The notes: generated by a model not told the origin, from the sequence alone. DNA of 64,000 nt from Albifimbria verrucaria (GCA_020081605.1 JAHREC010000009.1:1736001-1800000), one strand, 5' to 3'. Positions 47,364 to 60,734 are shown, numbered from the stretch's first letter. Numbers and translations are program-made.

Positions 47364-49205
47364 GGCGGGCAGATTGGTGCAACTTCGTTGGCGGAAAGGG
47401 GTCCAGTGCAAAGGAGAGCGCGTGGATACAAGACAAGACAGGAAAAGAGAGACAAGAGTGATCGCCGGCTTATCGGGACGAAGAGGGTCCTTCTTGTCTC
47501 GAACCGCAACCGAGCTCCAGCGAAACGGACGACGACGACACACAACGACGATGGTGGTGATGGAAGCTGCGCGAGTCAACCTCGTCTGGCCAAAAATTAA
47601 TCCAGCAACGGAATCAATCGCCCACACAGACGGCAGAGCCTCCCACCCTTTCCTCCAGGGGTAGTGGCGCTCAGCTTTTTATTAGAGCCAGGCAGGCCTG
47701 GGCTGGTCCGAGATGGCATAGCGGCGCGCCCCGGACTCGGCTTGGCTGAGGAGGGTCCAGAAACGGCCAGACTGCCTACCTACCTTATCCATGGCAGCAG
47801 GGCAGGCCAGGAAGCCGTCCGGTGCATAGTACATAGTAGGTATCCAAGGTATCTCTCTGGCGGCGCGCCCGCTGCGACGGTACCTGGACCAGGCTGGCAT
47901 AGGTGATCGAGACACCAGGAAGCAATGCCCACAAGCCGGTGCATCAATTAGCCGGGTACGAGGCCATGCCCGTTGGACCTCGCGCCCATTGGCTGGCTGG
48001 GTCCCGTCTCGATCCTTGGCTCCATCTATCAGCATTATCGGGTGCCCACGAGCAAATGGGACGAAGCGGCTTCGTCTCGTCCAGCGCCAGGGGGCTTGCA
48101 GGTTGCAGGTTTACAGTGTGGATGCGGCGAGAAGTGGAGTCTCGGGCACAAAATATGGCAAAGCTGCAGCGCTACTTAATCTCCCATTAAACCGAAAAGG
48201 GAAATTGCTGGCTCGAAATTCTGAAAACTAAAATCAAGCAGAAAAAGCAGGTACGTACCCTCCCTCCACTCCTCCACTCCATCACTCGCTCGATACATGC
48301 AACATGGCACCTCAGACGCTTCAATGCAGACCCGTCGCTGTCGCTGTCCATGAATGATCACAACGGCTGTTTTAGCTTGAGGCTATGCTCGTCCCGTCAA
48401 TTAGCACGCATGGAGTTCTCGGCGTCCAAGCTTTGGAGTTTGCCGATATCTTTCTAATGCAAATGTTGAGACCCATACCCAACGCCCCCTCCCTCCCCGT
48501 ATCGGCTTCTGTCTCTTCGTGTCCCAGAATTCCTCGTGTACCCGAGCTACCCTACCTATTCCATCAGGGGTTTGTAATATGCACACAAACAATCCTGCAG
48601 CTTGCTGACTCCGCGGTATCAGCTAGCCACACAGGCCAATTACCGCAAGGGAAATATTCAAGAATTCATATCACGTTAAAATGCCTACCTACATATGAGT
48701 GATAACCCTGTGTTGTGTTTCCAGTTGCTAAACCGCCAGTCCTTGTTATCATGCCGCCCATGGGGTACACAAGACGACTCGGTGTCACGGCTGCCCTCAA
48801 CAGCATTCCGAATTTCTGCAGACCGTAGACATGCCCATCAATCTCATGATCAATCCTCTAATGCTTCCTTTGTGATTCCTCTGCAGACTAATCCCAGCTC
48901 CAGCGTGACTCAGCTATATGTAGACGCTCCTCTCACCAGAAACCCAAACACCTTCACTACGGCAATGAGTAATGCAAGAAATCCCCAACGTTAGAAACTA
49001 TGTCAGGATGTCACAAATCACAATCGCTTGCAACAACAATCATTCATGGCATTCCCAGCTGACTGTTGTCAGTGAGTGGTCATTCAAGTCTAGGGCGCTC
49101 TACCAGAGGTTCTTTTTATCCCCTTTAGGTATCATACAGATCCTCAACACCAGATATGAATTCATTATTTTTTTGTCTCTTCATCCATCCTTCCTCTCCC
49201 AATAT
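47364..49205. other. 1.8-kb intergenic region
   Basis: Promoter side of the glycosyltransferase-like gene and 3' flank of CCT7. The palindrome GGCGCGCC occurs twice, at 47723-47730 and 47862-47869. No supported gene. Confidence 0.5.
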
Positions 49206-51076
49206 TTACCGACGCGGCATACCCCGGCCGCGGCCCCTGAGCGCTCTCTGCGCCGCGCCCGGCGGCAGCTGCTGGCCTGGTGCTTGAGGCGCCTGGCTCT
49301 CCTCGTTGCGGATGGTCTCGTCCACGCCCAGGATGAGGCAGCTCGCCTCCGTCGCCGCCGAGATGGCGTTGGTCTTGATCAGGGCAGGCTCCCAGACGAA
49401 GCGCTTCATCATGTCTGTGACGCCCTCGTTCTGGAAGTCCACACCAGCCCAGGTGTTGCCCTTTCGGTGCTCGACACGCAGCTTGTTCAGGATGTCCGTG
49501 GCGTCGAAACCGGCGTTGTCGCACAGCTGTCGGGGAATGATCTCCAGGGCCTTGGCAAACGACTTAATGATGGCCTGCTGCTTGTTGCGGATGTTCTCGT
49601 CAGCATAGCCGTGGAGGTATGCAGAAATCTCCATCTCAGTAGCACCACCACCACCGACGATAGACTTGTTGCGGATGGCTCGCTTGACAATCATGATGGC
49701 ATCGTGCAGAGATCGCTCGACCTCAGCAATGAACTGCTCCGCTCCACCTCGCAGGACCAGGGTGCAGGTCTTGGCCTCGGGGCACTCCTCGAAGAAGTTG
49801 AAGCGCTCACCGCCAATCTGGCGCTCCTCGAAGCTGCCGCAAGTTCCAAGGTGCTCGGGCAGGATGTCTGAGCAGGTCGACTGAACGACGGCGCCGGTGG
49901 CCTGGACCACACGCTCCATGTCCTCTGAGGCAACACGGCCGGCACAGAAGATGTCACGGTCAGCAAAGTATTGGGTGGCCAAATCACCGATGGGGAGCTT
50001 GCTGAGCACCACCTTGGCACCAGTCTTGGAAATGGCCTCGAGTTTGTTGTAGATAATCTGCCACTCCGCGTCCACGATGGCCTGGTATTCTGAAACTTGC
50101 TCGACACGGACCTCGGCGTTGTCCTTCTCGGCCTTGAGCTCAAGCTCGACGTTCAGGCACACAACCTTGGGCTTCTTGAAGGACTTGGGCTGCTGCTCGA
50201 AACCGGCGTAGGAGAAGGTCTTCTTGAAGGCGACACCGTTGACGAAGAGGGTGTCAGTGAGGGAGCCACCGGGGATCTTCTTCATTCCGATGAGCTTCTC
50301 GTTCAGGTCATTCTGGTCCAGCGAGAGGACGGCATCGACAACCACTATGATCCAGTTAGCAGGGTTTCAGGTTGGAATATATGGCCGGCGTCGTACTCTT
50401 GGTGAAGAACTCAGTGTTTCGCTTGATAAGCTTGCTGGTCATGGCGGTACCGGCCAGCTTGATCAGGGTGTCTCGCTGGTTGCCCTCGTTCGTGCTCACG
50501 GCGATTTCCTTGACCTTGTTGACGGCCATCTGGGAGGCTTTCCTCAAACCCTTGATGATGATCTGAGGGCTGACACCTTGTTCCACGTGCTCCTTGACCT
50601 CCTTGAGAATCTCGCCGGCCAGAACAACAACAGAGGTAGTGCCATCTCCGACCTCAGCGTCTTGCGATCGTGCAATATCGACCAGGATGCGGGCAGCGGG
50701 GTGAACGATGTCGAGGAGCTACACGGGGTCAGCGGGTGTGTTCTGAGAGTTTGGATCGACGGTAAAAGAGGTCGTGGCCAGCCCATACCTTCATGACGGT
50801 GGCGCCATCGTTGGTAATCGTCTGCTTTCCATTTTCATCGACCATCAACAGGTCACCGCCGTAAGGGCCGAGGGTGGACTTGATGGTGGCCTGGACAGCG
50901 AGACAGGCATTGATGTTGGAGATGATCTGGCCCTTGCCCTGGGAGGTATCGGTTCCTGAAGAGCAGCAGAGTTAGATGTTGCCCGACGTTCGGTTTGCGT
51001 TGCTGGTGGGCGGGCGGTGGGGTAACCAACCTTCCTTGAGGACGATGATGGTAGGGGTCTGGCCTCCGAACGACAT
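49206..51076 (-). CDS. CCT7: Chaperonin CCT/TRiC subunit eta
   Basis: About 557 residues. Second TRiC subunit in the window; the two genes lie on the same strand about 21 kb apart. It starts [20 protein letters not shown], followed by [40 protein letters not shown] (ATPase motif), [60 protein letters not shown] and a Gly/Arg-rich tail ending GRGRGMPRR. Introns: 50956-51030, 50719-50788 and 50345-50396; all junctions are in frame and I found no base error in this gene. The eta identity rests on the [20 protein letters not shown] stretch. Confidence 0.94.
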
Positions 51077-51819
51077 TTTGGCGGGTGTTGACGGAATCCG
51101 CACCTATAACTTGCGCAACAGAGGAATAGTTGAGCCGATCCCGCAGGTGTGAGGGTTCGCGTGCGAGGAATTCGTCTCGTGATGCGGGCGGCAGTCGAGC
51201 TTCCAAAAATTGTGGCAGCCTCCCAGCCTTGGTGATGTCTCTGCCCCGAAAGAGTGCACGGACCAGGGAGCACTTTGTACCGTCAGGTAGCTTAAGCCTT
51301 TGGGTGGTGCAGCAGCAGCCAGCAGCCAGCAGCCAGCAGCAGCAACCCCTCCATAGCAGGGATGCGAACCCCTAAACTAAACCGTCGTGATCAGGTAAGC
51401 AGGTGCAGGGTAGTCAAATTTTTCAAATTAAGAGGGTCAACCCAAGCCTTGGGTTGTTATCAGAGGAATAGAACACATCGTCTACTTGTTCCAATTTTAT
51501 TCACATTCATTTCTAGGAAATTCATGGATCGATGGCCTCTTACTTGACATGTCCTATCTAATAGCGGCTGTTATCCTCTTCCTGGTTTAAATATTTTAAT
51601 ACTTTCCAATAGGAACATGTAACAAATTCTCAATACACTGCTGTGCACAGTCACATGCAGTTCCTGAGGCTCAGCCAGAACTTAGCAACTCTTCACTTCC
51701 TCATTAACTGTAGCTACACATTCTTTCCCACTCCCCAGTCTAAATTAAATAGGTATATTATAAGACGACCGTACCCTTTGACCTCAACCAGAGCATCCAG
51801 CCCCGGACGTCAAGCCTTG
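51077..51819. other. Intergenic region upstream of CCT7
   Basis: It holds the CCT7 promoter with a CAG-rich tract, and the 3' flank of the ankyrin gene. No gene. Confidence 0.5.
51309..51344. repeat. CAG/CCAG-rich low-complexity tract
   Basis: Interrupted cag and ccagcag units about 230 bp upstream of the CCT7 start. Confidence 0.85.
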
Positions 51820-52417
51820 TCACGCACTTGGTTGTGCTGGAGGTTGCGCCTTACCTCGACCAGGTGCTGCCTCAAACTTGGCCTTCCAAACATCCTCTGC
51901 TTTGAACAGATCAATGCTCTGCATCGCACTTGGGTTTCCGTAGTCCGGATCAGCCCCTCCCTCGAGTAGTGCCTGTGCCTCATGTCAGAACTGCTTGATC
52001 CCATCACTCCGTAATGATCTCTTACCTCAACGACAGCGTCTTCTTTCTTGAAGACTGCACCGGCCAGTGGGCTTTGTCCACGGTCGTTTAACCGGTTTGG
52101 ATCAGCCCCGAACTGGATGAGAAGCTTGACCAGGTCGGCATGGCCATGATAAGCGGCTAGCATGAGCTATACAAAGATGTTAGACAAAATGTTTAGTATA
52201 TCAGGTTGGCAGATCGGCAGCTTACCAGTGTGTCGCCCTTCTCATTCGTCATGTTCGGCGGCAGCCCAGCCGGCAGTGCCTGCTGGAAGATGGGGATATC
52301 ACCACGTCTCGCGCTGTCGTACATCCTGGCCGCCAATGCCAGAGCCTCGGGCGGGAGACTATTGACGGATCCCGTCACACTGCCTTGAGGAGGCACAGAG
52401 CTGTTGGTGTTGTCCAT
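51820..52417 (-). CDS. Small ankyrin-repeat protein
   Basis: About 161 residues. It starts MDNTNSSVPPQGSVTGSVNS (an upstream in-frame ATG at 52447 is possible). Ankyrin repeats: NEKGDTLLMLAAYHGHADLV followed by KLLIQFGADPNRLNDRGQSP and then ALLEGGADPDYGNPSAMQS. Introns: 52167-52225 and 51973-52025, both with clean splice sites and in-frame joins. The C-terminus is a short Pro/Gln/Ala tail after FKAEDVWKAKFEAAPGRGKA. Ankyrin repeats mediate protein binding; partners are unknown. No frame error is needed. Confidence 0.85.
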
Positions 52418-54198
52418 GGCGCTGATTGCGGGTAGCTCGGATGTCAACGATAACAGAGTAGCACTGGGCTTGGGTCCTAATACCGCTTCTTCTCAACAAT
52501 AAAAACTCAGACGAGGCTTCAAACGCACAGATCGATAATCTAAGGAATCTATGAAGAGCAACTTTGCAGGTTGCTGGTTGAATGAAAAGCAAAGGGATGA
52601 CGATGATGTCTGCACCCCACCAATTCCACTTTGGTTGCCCCTCCATGCCTAAGGTGGCTGCAATCTACGCTGCAACACGGCAGACAGTAAGACTCCGGCA
52701 TGCTATTTTTACTTTTGAGAGGTTTTCGAACAGAGCGAGTGCAACTTTCAGTTACAAATATCACAGTGCTAGCGAGGGAAAACATATCCGTCAATCTGTA
52801 AGCCACTTTCCTGCAACCTCGGAATATTTGCCACTCCCACAAACGCCGCAAGCCTTTGCAGAGATCCTACATCAGGTCTTAGCCTTAGCCCGCGGTGTGT
52901 AAGACGTTCAAGAGAAGCGTACCTGTATCCTGCTCAAAGAACGTTAAGACGCGTCAGCTTGTTGACTGACGGCTGGGGCTAAAGTCCGCCGTGCCATCGC
53001 CGTCGTTCCGGATGGGCCCGCTGGGGATGGGGGTCCCCGGCTTTGGTGTTTCTGGTCGATGATCCATAATTGCGGCTAGTGTTCAAGTGATGGCTCAATG
53101 TACGAAGGCTTCTTGTTTAAAGAGCACGAAGCTGTCACATATCGGGTGTTGCAGGAGAGATAAATCGAGCGAGCAGTTGGGCAAAGACAACCGTCAACTT
53201 TATCTGTCAGATTGACGTCACTTTCCGCCTGACCCTCAAACATCCGTTTTGATCACGCGGTGCCACTCATAATGGCAAGACAAACACTAGACGCCTTGAG
53301 CGAGAATCATTCGAGTTGCTCATATGGTAGTCCAATAATACCGCGCAGTCCCTTGGGGGTGATCTCGGCACATCCATATGCCAAACGGCATGCACCACTG
53401 GCAGCGACATGATTGGGGGCAGGAAATGGAGGAGCACAACTGGCCCCTGGTTATGCACTCTGTCAAATGAGGAGCAACAAAAGAAAATGTAACCGTAAAA
53501 GGAAGCAAGCCAAGATAAAGACTTGCGAATATACGGATTTTATTTATCAGAATAGTAAATATCCAATAATACTCCAATGTCTACATATTGCTTTTGGGAT
53601 TATTCGAGTATGATGATTTATTTGGTTTTCAGACCACAAGACAGGTTTGACTGCTTGAGCTTCTGGACCTTGAACACGCAAAGATGCTCAATCTCCATAT
53701 GATATTCACCTGACCTATAACTTTCTACTCGGTCTTGTTCTGGGTGGGTTTGGCCATATGTGAATGTTACAGCTCTCAATATAGAAACTCCTATCATTCT
53801 CATGCAGTAGCATCATTCACTGCACATTTGTGGTGTGGTATGTGCGATTTTTCGTATTGCCATTATTCCGCGGTCTCAAGTCTCTAATAGTAAAAGACCG
53901 AGGTGACTCTCACTCAGGTGATTCAATAATACCGTCAGTGAGGCATGATACCGTTTACACAGAGCTGCCTCGTTTAACTGTGCGACCAGAAGAGTGCATA
54001 CCAAAGCATAGTATAATATGTATTCAAGAGATTTTCAGGTTGCCAACTATACATAATTTAGAAAATACCATAGGAAAATGAAACCTGCGTCAGCGTCGAA
54101 GATGAAATTTCCCGTGCTCAGATCCCCCATCAATACCGCTGTCATTATATCTTGATTTAACCCATACAATTTATCGAGAAACAAGCTTTTCGGCCGCC
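52418..54198. other. 1.8-kb intergenic region
   Basis: It lies between the ankyrin gene start and the phosphoketolase stop. AT content rises after 53500. The open frames are short, overlap on both strands and lack family resemblance. No gene is supported. Confidence 0.5.
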
Positions 54199-56753
54199 TT
54201 ATTCCACAATCCTCCGCGCTTCCACGTCCAGTTCGTCAGGAATGGGGGTCCATGCCGGTCTCGAAAGCTTCGTTACGAGCAGCAATCTGCGCGTTAAGCA
54301 GGGCCTGTCGAGCTGCCGCTCCACGGTTTCCAAGAACCTTCATGTGGTCGATGGCGTCAATGGCAAGGCTGAATCTGTCAGTCTGGTTGCGGATAGCGAG
54401 CTCGAGTGGTGTGTCGATGTTGCCCTTCTCCTTGTAGCCACGCACGTGAATGTTGTGGCTGCCCGGACGCTTGTAGGTCAGACGGTGCACCATCCAGGGG
54501 TAGCTGTGGAAGTTGAAGATGACCGGTGTGTTGTCTGTGAACAAGCTGACCCATTCCGAGTCTTTCAGGCCATGGGGATGGTCACTTGGGTGGATGAGCT
54601 TGAACAGGTCCACGCAGTTGACCATACGGATCTTGAGCTCGGGGAAGTGGTCGAGCAAAGGTCAATGGCAGCCAGGATCTCGTGAGTGCTGATATCACCG
54701 CAAGCGGCCATGACGAGATCTGGCTCCTTGCCAGCATCGGTACTGAACTGAGGCCAGATACCAATGCCCTTTGTGCAATGCTCAATAGCCTGTTCCATAT
54801 CGAGATATTGAAGGTGGTCCTGCTTGTCAGCAACTACAACGTTGACGTAGTTGACAGAACGGAAACAATGGTCCATCACTAAAGCATGTTAGCCATCTGC
54901 AGATGTATCATGGTATGGCTATGGGAAATCAGCCACAGGTTCTAACGCTTACCAGAGAGCAAACAGTTGCCGTCGGGGAAGGTAAATTCGCACAACCTCG
55001 GGGCTCTTGTTGGCAACAACGTCCAAGAAGCCAGGGTCTTGGTGAGTAAATCCATTGTGGTCCTGGCGCCAGACGACAGCTGTGAGAAGAATGTTGAGAG
55101 AGGCAACCTTGGCTCGCCACTCGACTTCGAGACATTTCTCGATCCATTTGCAGTGCTATATTACGATCAGCCTACGCTCTTTCGTGTTACCTCTTGCATT
55201 GAAAAACGTACCTGGTTTACCATAGAGTCGATGACGTGAATGAAGGGCTCGTAACTGTTGAGAAGGCCGTGGCGACCACTGAGAATGTAGCCTTCGAGCC
55301 ATCCTTCGCAGGTGTGCTCACTCAGCATTTCCATAACGCGACCATTCGGGGCCAGATTGCCTCCGTTGGCATCCTCTTCAAAGTACTCTCCCATCCAGAC
55401 CTTCTTGCCCGCTTCGTAAACTCCGGCAAGCTTGTTTGACTCAGTTTCATCAGGACCCATCAGTCTGAAGTTGTGAGGGTTGTTGGCAATGATGTCTCTG
55501 AGGAACACGGCCATGTTGCGCATGCTGCTAGCCATTGTGACGCCAGTTCGGTCAACCTTGATGGCGTAATCCTTGAATTCTGGCATCTTGAGAGGTTTCT
55601 TGATCAATCCACCGTTGGCTACCAGGTTTGCACTCATGCGTCGGTTACCGCTTGGGCAGAGCTCAGTAAGGGCCGCAATCGGCTTGCCTTCTTTGTCGAA
55701 AAGTCTGTCAGGCTCATAACTACGCATCCAGCTCTCCAAAAGCTTCAAGTGCTCGGGGTTGGTTGCAGGGTCCGTGATAGGGACCTGATGAGAGCGCCAG
55801 AAGCCAGCCAGGTAGTTATCGTCAACCTTACGGGGACCTGTCCAACCCTTGGGGGTTCGAAGAACGATCATGGGCCATAGGGGACGGAAGGCTTTCCCGC
55901 TGTCACGGGCCTGCTTCTGGTAGCCTCGGATCTCCTTCACGCAGTGCTCCAGGGTGGCAGCCATGGCCTGATGCATGCTGTTGAGCTCATCACCCTCAAC
56001 AAAGTATGGCTGCCAACCGTAACCAAGGAAGAGTTGCTCGAGCTCTTTATGCGAAATACGAGCCAGGAGTGTCGGATTGTTGATCTTGTATCCATTGAGG
56101 TGCAGGACAGGAAGTACGGCGCCGTCGACAATGGGGTTCAGGAACTTGTTTGAGTGCCACGACGTAGCCAGAGGTCCGGTTTCCGCCTCACCGTCGCCTA
56201 CCATGGTAAGGGCAATTAGGTTGGGGTGGTCGAAGACGGTTCCAAATGCTCTCGAGATGGAGTAACCCAGCTCGCCGCCCTCGTGAAGACTGCCCGGTAC
56301 CTCTGGCGTGCAGTGACTGCCAGTACCGCCGGGGAATGAGAAATACTTGAAGAACTTCTGAAGGCCTTCGACATCTTGGGACTTCTCAGGGTAAACCTCC
56401 GAGTACACACCCTCGAGGAATGATTGCGCAAGGACGGCAGGCGCTCCGTGGCCAGGGCCGGAAACGAAGAAGGCGTCAAGGTCGTACTTCTTGATAAGGC
56501 GGTTGAAGTGCATCCAGGTAAAGGACTGGCCTGGAGTTGAGCCGAAGTGGCCAAGGAGACGAGATTTGAGATGTTCCTTCTTGAGCGGCTCACGTAGCAA
56601 AGGGTTATCTTTGAGGTAGATCATGCCCAGTGCCAGGTAGCAACTCGCTCTGAAGAAGTCATTGTACTTTTCAACCTCTTCGTCGGAGAGAGGAGTTTCT
56701 TTGATTGTTGACCGCGCAGGGCCGAACGCGCGAATTGACTCAACCTCTGCCAT
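54199..56753 (-). CDS. D-xylulose-5-phosphate/fructose-6-phosphate phosphoketolase
   Basis: About 808 residues, the family's usual length. A thiamine-diphosphate enzyme that cleaves xylulose-5-P (and often fructose-6-P) with phosphate to acetyl-P plus glyceraldehyde-3-P or erythrose-4-P, in the cytosol. Motifs: [60 protein letters not shown], the TPP site [20 protein letters not shown], and [13 protein letters not shown]. Start [15 protein letters not shown] at 56753. Introns: 55156-55211 and 54879-54952. Frame shifts at 54975-54978 (one extra or two missing; IYLPPDGNCLL), 54657-54659 (one missing; [12 protein letters not shown]) and 54244-54248 (one extra), after which the true C-terminus [14 protein letters not shown] reaches a stop at 54199. 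Without the last correction the protein would end early at 54236. Confidence 0.93.
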
Positions 56754-58219
56754 GGTGGGAGGTGATGTTGGTGTTGATTGTGTTGCTTTGCAGGTTAAAC
56801 CACTGACCAAGACAACACTAAGGCGCTGGTCTATGGTATATTATATATATCCAAGCTGGAAGATGCGGCCAAGACAAGCTGTCCAAGGTTTAGGGAACCT
56901 TAATATTGTCAATTGAGCTGGCCAGATTGAGTTCAGCTGGTCGCGATCATGGTGAACTCCGACGCCGTCTCGCGGTCCGTCGGCAAATCACCAGACGCAG
57001 ACCACGTCATGGAAAGACAGCAACAAGCAAGTCAGAGCATCATCGGCACGCGTAACCAACGTCCTGGGTTTCTGGAGCCTCGCATGCAGCAAGTCTGCCA
57101 CCCAGATGGAGCCACCCGACACGAAGGTGGCTTCGATTGGACAGCTTGACCGGTTAGCTCCGGTGTCCCTGGTAGCGAAGGTCAATCAATGGCCTGACGT
57201 GACATGAGCATCATAGGCGAAGCCTTTGGGCGCCAGCATCGGAATCCAGGATTAGCCCAGATCGGCCCGTGAAGCTCATGTGCTCTACTGGAGCTTTAAG
57301 TTATGGTTCTTGGTGAGAAGGTTCAATTAGCATGGCATAAGTGCATTCGATGGTATGGACAGAGAGGGGCTTTGGACAAGAATAGTTTGGTCTTGCGAGC
57401 CCTCTCTCGCCTTGTGTTCCTCTCTTCCGACTCTTCACCTTTGACATGGTCATTAATTATATTGGGTTAATTAACTGCTGACAAGGTGCTTCATTTCTTG
57501 GAACCATGAGCAACTATCCCTGCCGTCGTAACATTGCGTAACATGTAAGTGGACCGCGGGTTCAAGACGGAGCTGCCGGGCACCTGCGGGGCGTGACAGG
57601 CCGGATGGGCCGGACAACGGCTATGAGCGACTAAAAACCACCTGATGGAGCTGATGGTTCGAGGGGCGCCTTATGCATGCTTGCAAGGAGCGCTAGTCTC
57701 CCAATCACATCGCTGCATCCTGGCCACGCCAAGCGGCGGCAGCAACCGAGCCATCGGTGAGAGAAGCATGATCCTCGAGGGAAAGGCGTAGGGCCGTGGC
57801 TTCACTGCCCACGCACACACCACGAGGTTTCTGGAACAAAATACAGCCCAACCCGCGCTCTAGATCATGTCCTAATAAAAGGATTTAAACTAGAGTGGAA
57901 AAGAAAATCAGAAAGAAAAGAAGTAAGGAAAGAAAGAACAACAGAGCAAGTTTCGGGGACCGTCCGCCTCCCTTCTTGGCTGCAGGGCCCCATTGATCGT
58001 CAAGACGCAAGGACACACACTGAACAACGCAGGTGTCAACCACTATCACATGGAGCTACATGTATAATGGCTACTTCAGCTCCATGCAAATGGAACCAGA
58101 ATTCCATCATCCCTGTCATTCCCTGACAGGTCCACTCATCTGGATGATGCTGCTCTGTGCCAGGGGTGGAACGTGTCAAGAACCATATCTCGACACAAGA
58201 TACAAGGCTCTTAGTGCGG
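56754..58219. other. Intergenic region upstream of phosphoketolase
   Basis: It contains the phosphoketolase promoter with a TATA-rich stretch (tatattatatatat) about 85 bp upstream of the start, near 56838-56850, and a purine-rich tract at 57895-57945. No gene is recognised. Confidence 0.5.
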
Positions 58220-60126
58220 TTAGATGATATATACTCTGAGCATTCCTCGTCGTTGCAGGCACTGTATGTTTCCTTTTTGCCAGACAAATCTTGGTCGGGT
58301 TCTCGTAGCATCGGACCATGTCCTTTCCAAATCGGCACTGTCCAACGGCTCGCTGAGTTCCGTCACGATATCCAAAGATGATGCCATTGCAAAAGCGGCT
58401 TCCGGGGCTTGAAATACTTCGGCACGTATCACGTTGTCCAATGGTGCGGATGAGAAATATATTTCTTTTATAGTATCTGGGAATGAAGGCCGTGTTGTCG
58501 GAGAGTAGAGCGTTATCGGTATGTCGTTAATAGTTCCGGGGTTAGGAACAGGATATGCGCCAAAAGTTGGAATACGGCGATGCCCGTTCTCTATAATCCC
58601 ATGGATAATCATGGGTGCAGCTTCGGTCCTTGATACGATAACCTCTACAGCTTGGCTGTGATGCCGGCCCACGACAACGTAGCCGGAGCGTTCCATGCGA
58701 AACTTGACCAATTAACCAAGTTCTCTGGACTTTTGGATGGCACTTACAAAATAAGATGTCTTTGCAGGATAGCCTTGAGAGAAGTCTTCCGCTCGTAGCC
58801 CAACTGCCACAACCCTATCTTCGGGGGTAATAGGCATGTATATCCAAGCGCAACATGGTTTAGCAAATACGGGATTCTGCTCTAGCGCCCTGACTGCAGA
58901 TGGCTCTGCATCTGTGTGGCCATGAATAGCAATGGTGCCTAGATGAGCAATGAGGAATGTAATTCCCCAGCAGTTCTGCGTGTCGATTGTACCAAGACGA
59001 CGGGGCTTCGTGTGGTGTCTCTGTAAGAGGAAACAATCACGCAACGGAGGCGGCGAAGGTATGTCCCACGCTACGAGACCTTGTCTCAGGACAGGGTACA
59101 AATGTCCAAGTCCAAACTACGTAAGTTAGAGGCAAAGACTATTCGAGTTCGGGTTGTGGGTTATTGAGACCTTGAACTGAACCATCATATGTGACAGACG
59201 CTCCTCAAGCTCGATTATATATATGAATCCGGGCTTTCGTGGTCGTCTTTCTGGGTCCCGTGTTGAGATGCGCTCAATTTGCAGCAGTCCTCGACAGTCG
59301 AAAGAGAGTCGAATGAATGGTTTTGTGATATTGTTCTCCAGCACTAAATCCTGGTGTCGGGCCCAGGAATATATACTACACAGTCTAATTAACTGATGCT
59401 GCTCATCCTTGGTCATCTCTTGAGCCAGCCGGGTAACAGTGGCATATCTGAAAAGCACGTGTGAGTCAACGAAGCTCAGTACCAGGGTTTTCAACTCAGG
59501 TAGAAGCGAATTAAATGCAGGCAAGTCAAGCGCTGTCTCTGCAAAGGCCAAATCGTCTGGACATGTCTTGTTCTCGAGGTAAACTGGCAGATTCTCTATT
59601 ACGGTTCGGCGGGACATGTCTCTCCAAGCCGCTGCAGTCCAAAGGCGGTGCAGCCTATCGGGAAGTGGGCACAGATCCATGAAGAGGTTCAGACAGTCCG
59701 TGTGTATTGTCGCAGGTAACGGGCACTGTTTCTGTACCGGAATTTCATGGTGAGTATAACCCTCCTTGTCTTCGTAAGAGTACAGAAATCGACGCGACTC
59801 GAGCGGAAATACAGACGCATCTCTCGTAGCAATCTTTCCACAGCGTGCGGTGGAATGGACTGAAACAGATGAGCACTATAGTCTTGGTGCCTGAAGATTG
59901 TCTAACTTGCGTGCAGTGATGGGATCACCCATATCGAAGCGCCGTCCACAGGCACCACATACTGGAACAATTGGGATAATGTCGTAGTAAACATCAACGG
60001 TGCTATCATCCAAATATGGACCCCTGTATAAAATCCACCAAAGCGTGCGTAGTAGCTATCCCGATCGAAGAGGTGACCATCAGCATCGTAGATAAATTCA
60101 GATCCAGTATAGAAGTGAGCAGGCAT
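58220..60126 (-). CDS. Hypothetical fungal protein, interrupted frame
   Basis: Not recognised. A chain of open frames on the minus strand reads as one protein: start MPAHFYTGSEFIYDADGHLF at 60126, then FGGFYTGVHIWMIAPLMFTT, a middle with ENKTCPDDLAFAETALDLPA and LKTLVLSFVDSHVLFRYATV, then FGLGHLYPVLRQGLVAWDIP and a C-terminal part with MERSGYVVVGRHHSQAVEVI. Likely introns: 59117-59170 and 58703-58747. Frame changes are required at 59951-59952 (one missing), near 59886-59895 (one extra, or an intron) and at 59805-59806 (one missing). It could be a real gene with base errors or an early pseudogene. The alternation of hydrophobic and polar stretches has an F-box/LRR-like feel, but no domain is claimed. 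Confidence 0.55.
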
Positions 60127-60734
60127 CGCGACTAGTTGGAGTCAGATGTTTGACATTCTTGTTCCTCGAGGGAGGAGAGAGTGGCATCAACTATAGTTAT
60201 TATCTTACATGATCTCCGCGGGGAGGAATAAATCCCCTGCTGCTTGGTCATTCATCCATCCCTGCGTCCATTGGGGCAGTGCCCAAAACGTCGATCAAAC
60301 GCCACTAAAAGCTATTGGCTAGAGAATAATATGGTTCATATTGAACTTATGAATGCTAAGAAAAGGGCTTTACCTCATAACGACTGTAGTATTGAGTTAT
60401 TGAGACTGTAGGATTATACAGTATAGGTCAGAAGCAAATGCAAGGATGATACGCAGTGCCGAAGATTGTAAGAGGCGGTATAGTGATAAACAGCGAATTC
60501 TAGTATTAAGGTACGAAACATCTATCTACTTGCTACAACTTGCTTGCCCTTCGCTCGCTCCACATGCAGGAGATAATACAGACCATGCGTTGACGGTTCA
60601 TGATGAATTTCCATTAAATGTCTGCCGTGCGTCGGCAGAGATTGCGATCATCGGAAGGCACTGAATGGCCTTGAAGGTTCATGATTGCTAAACCAATGCT
60701 CTCGGACACATGTAAGGATAGGTGCAGTTTGGCC
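60127..60734. other. Intergenic region
   Basis: Promoter of the hypothetical gene and 3' flank of the fasciclin gene. Nothing else is supported. Confidence 0.5.

Noticed and set aside
51309..51344. CAG expansion inside a coding exon
   Set aside because: It lies upstream of the CCT7 start, in no supported reading frame.
57640..57720. Possible tRNA around ggttcgaggggcgcc
   Set aside because: No cloverleaf of 70-90 nt can be folded by eye with paired acceptor ends.
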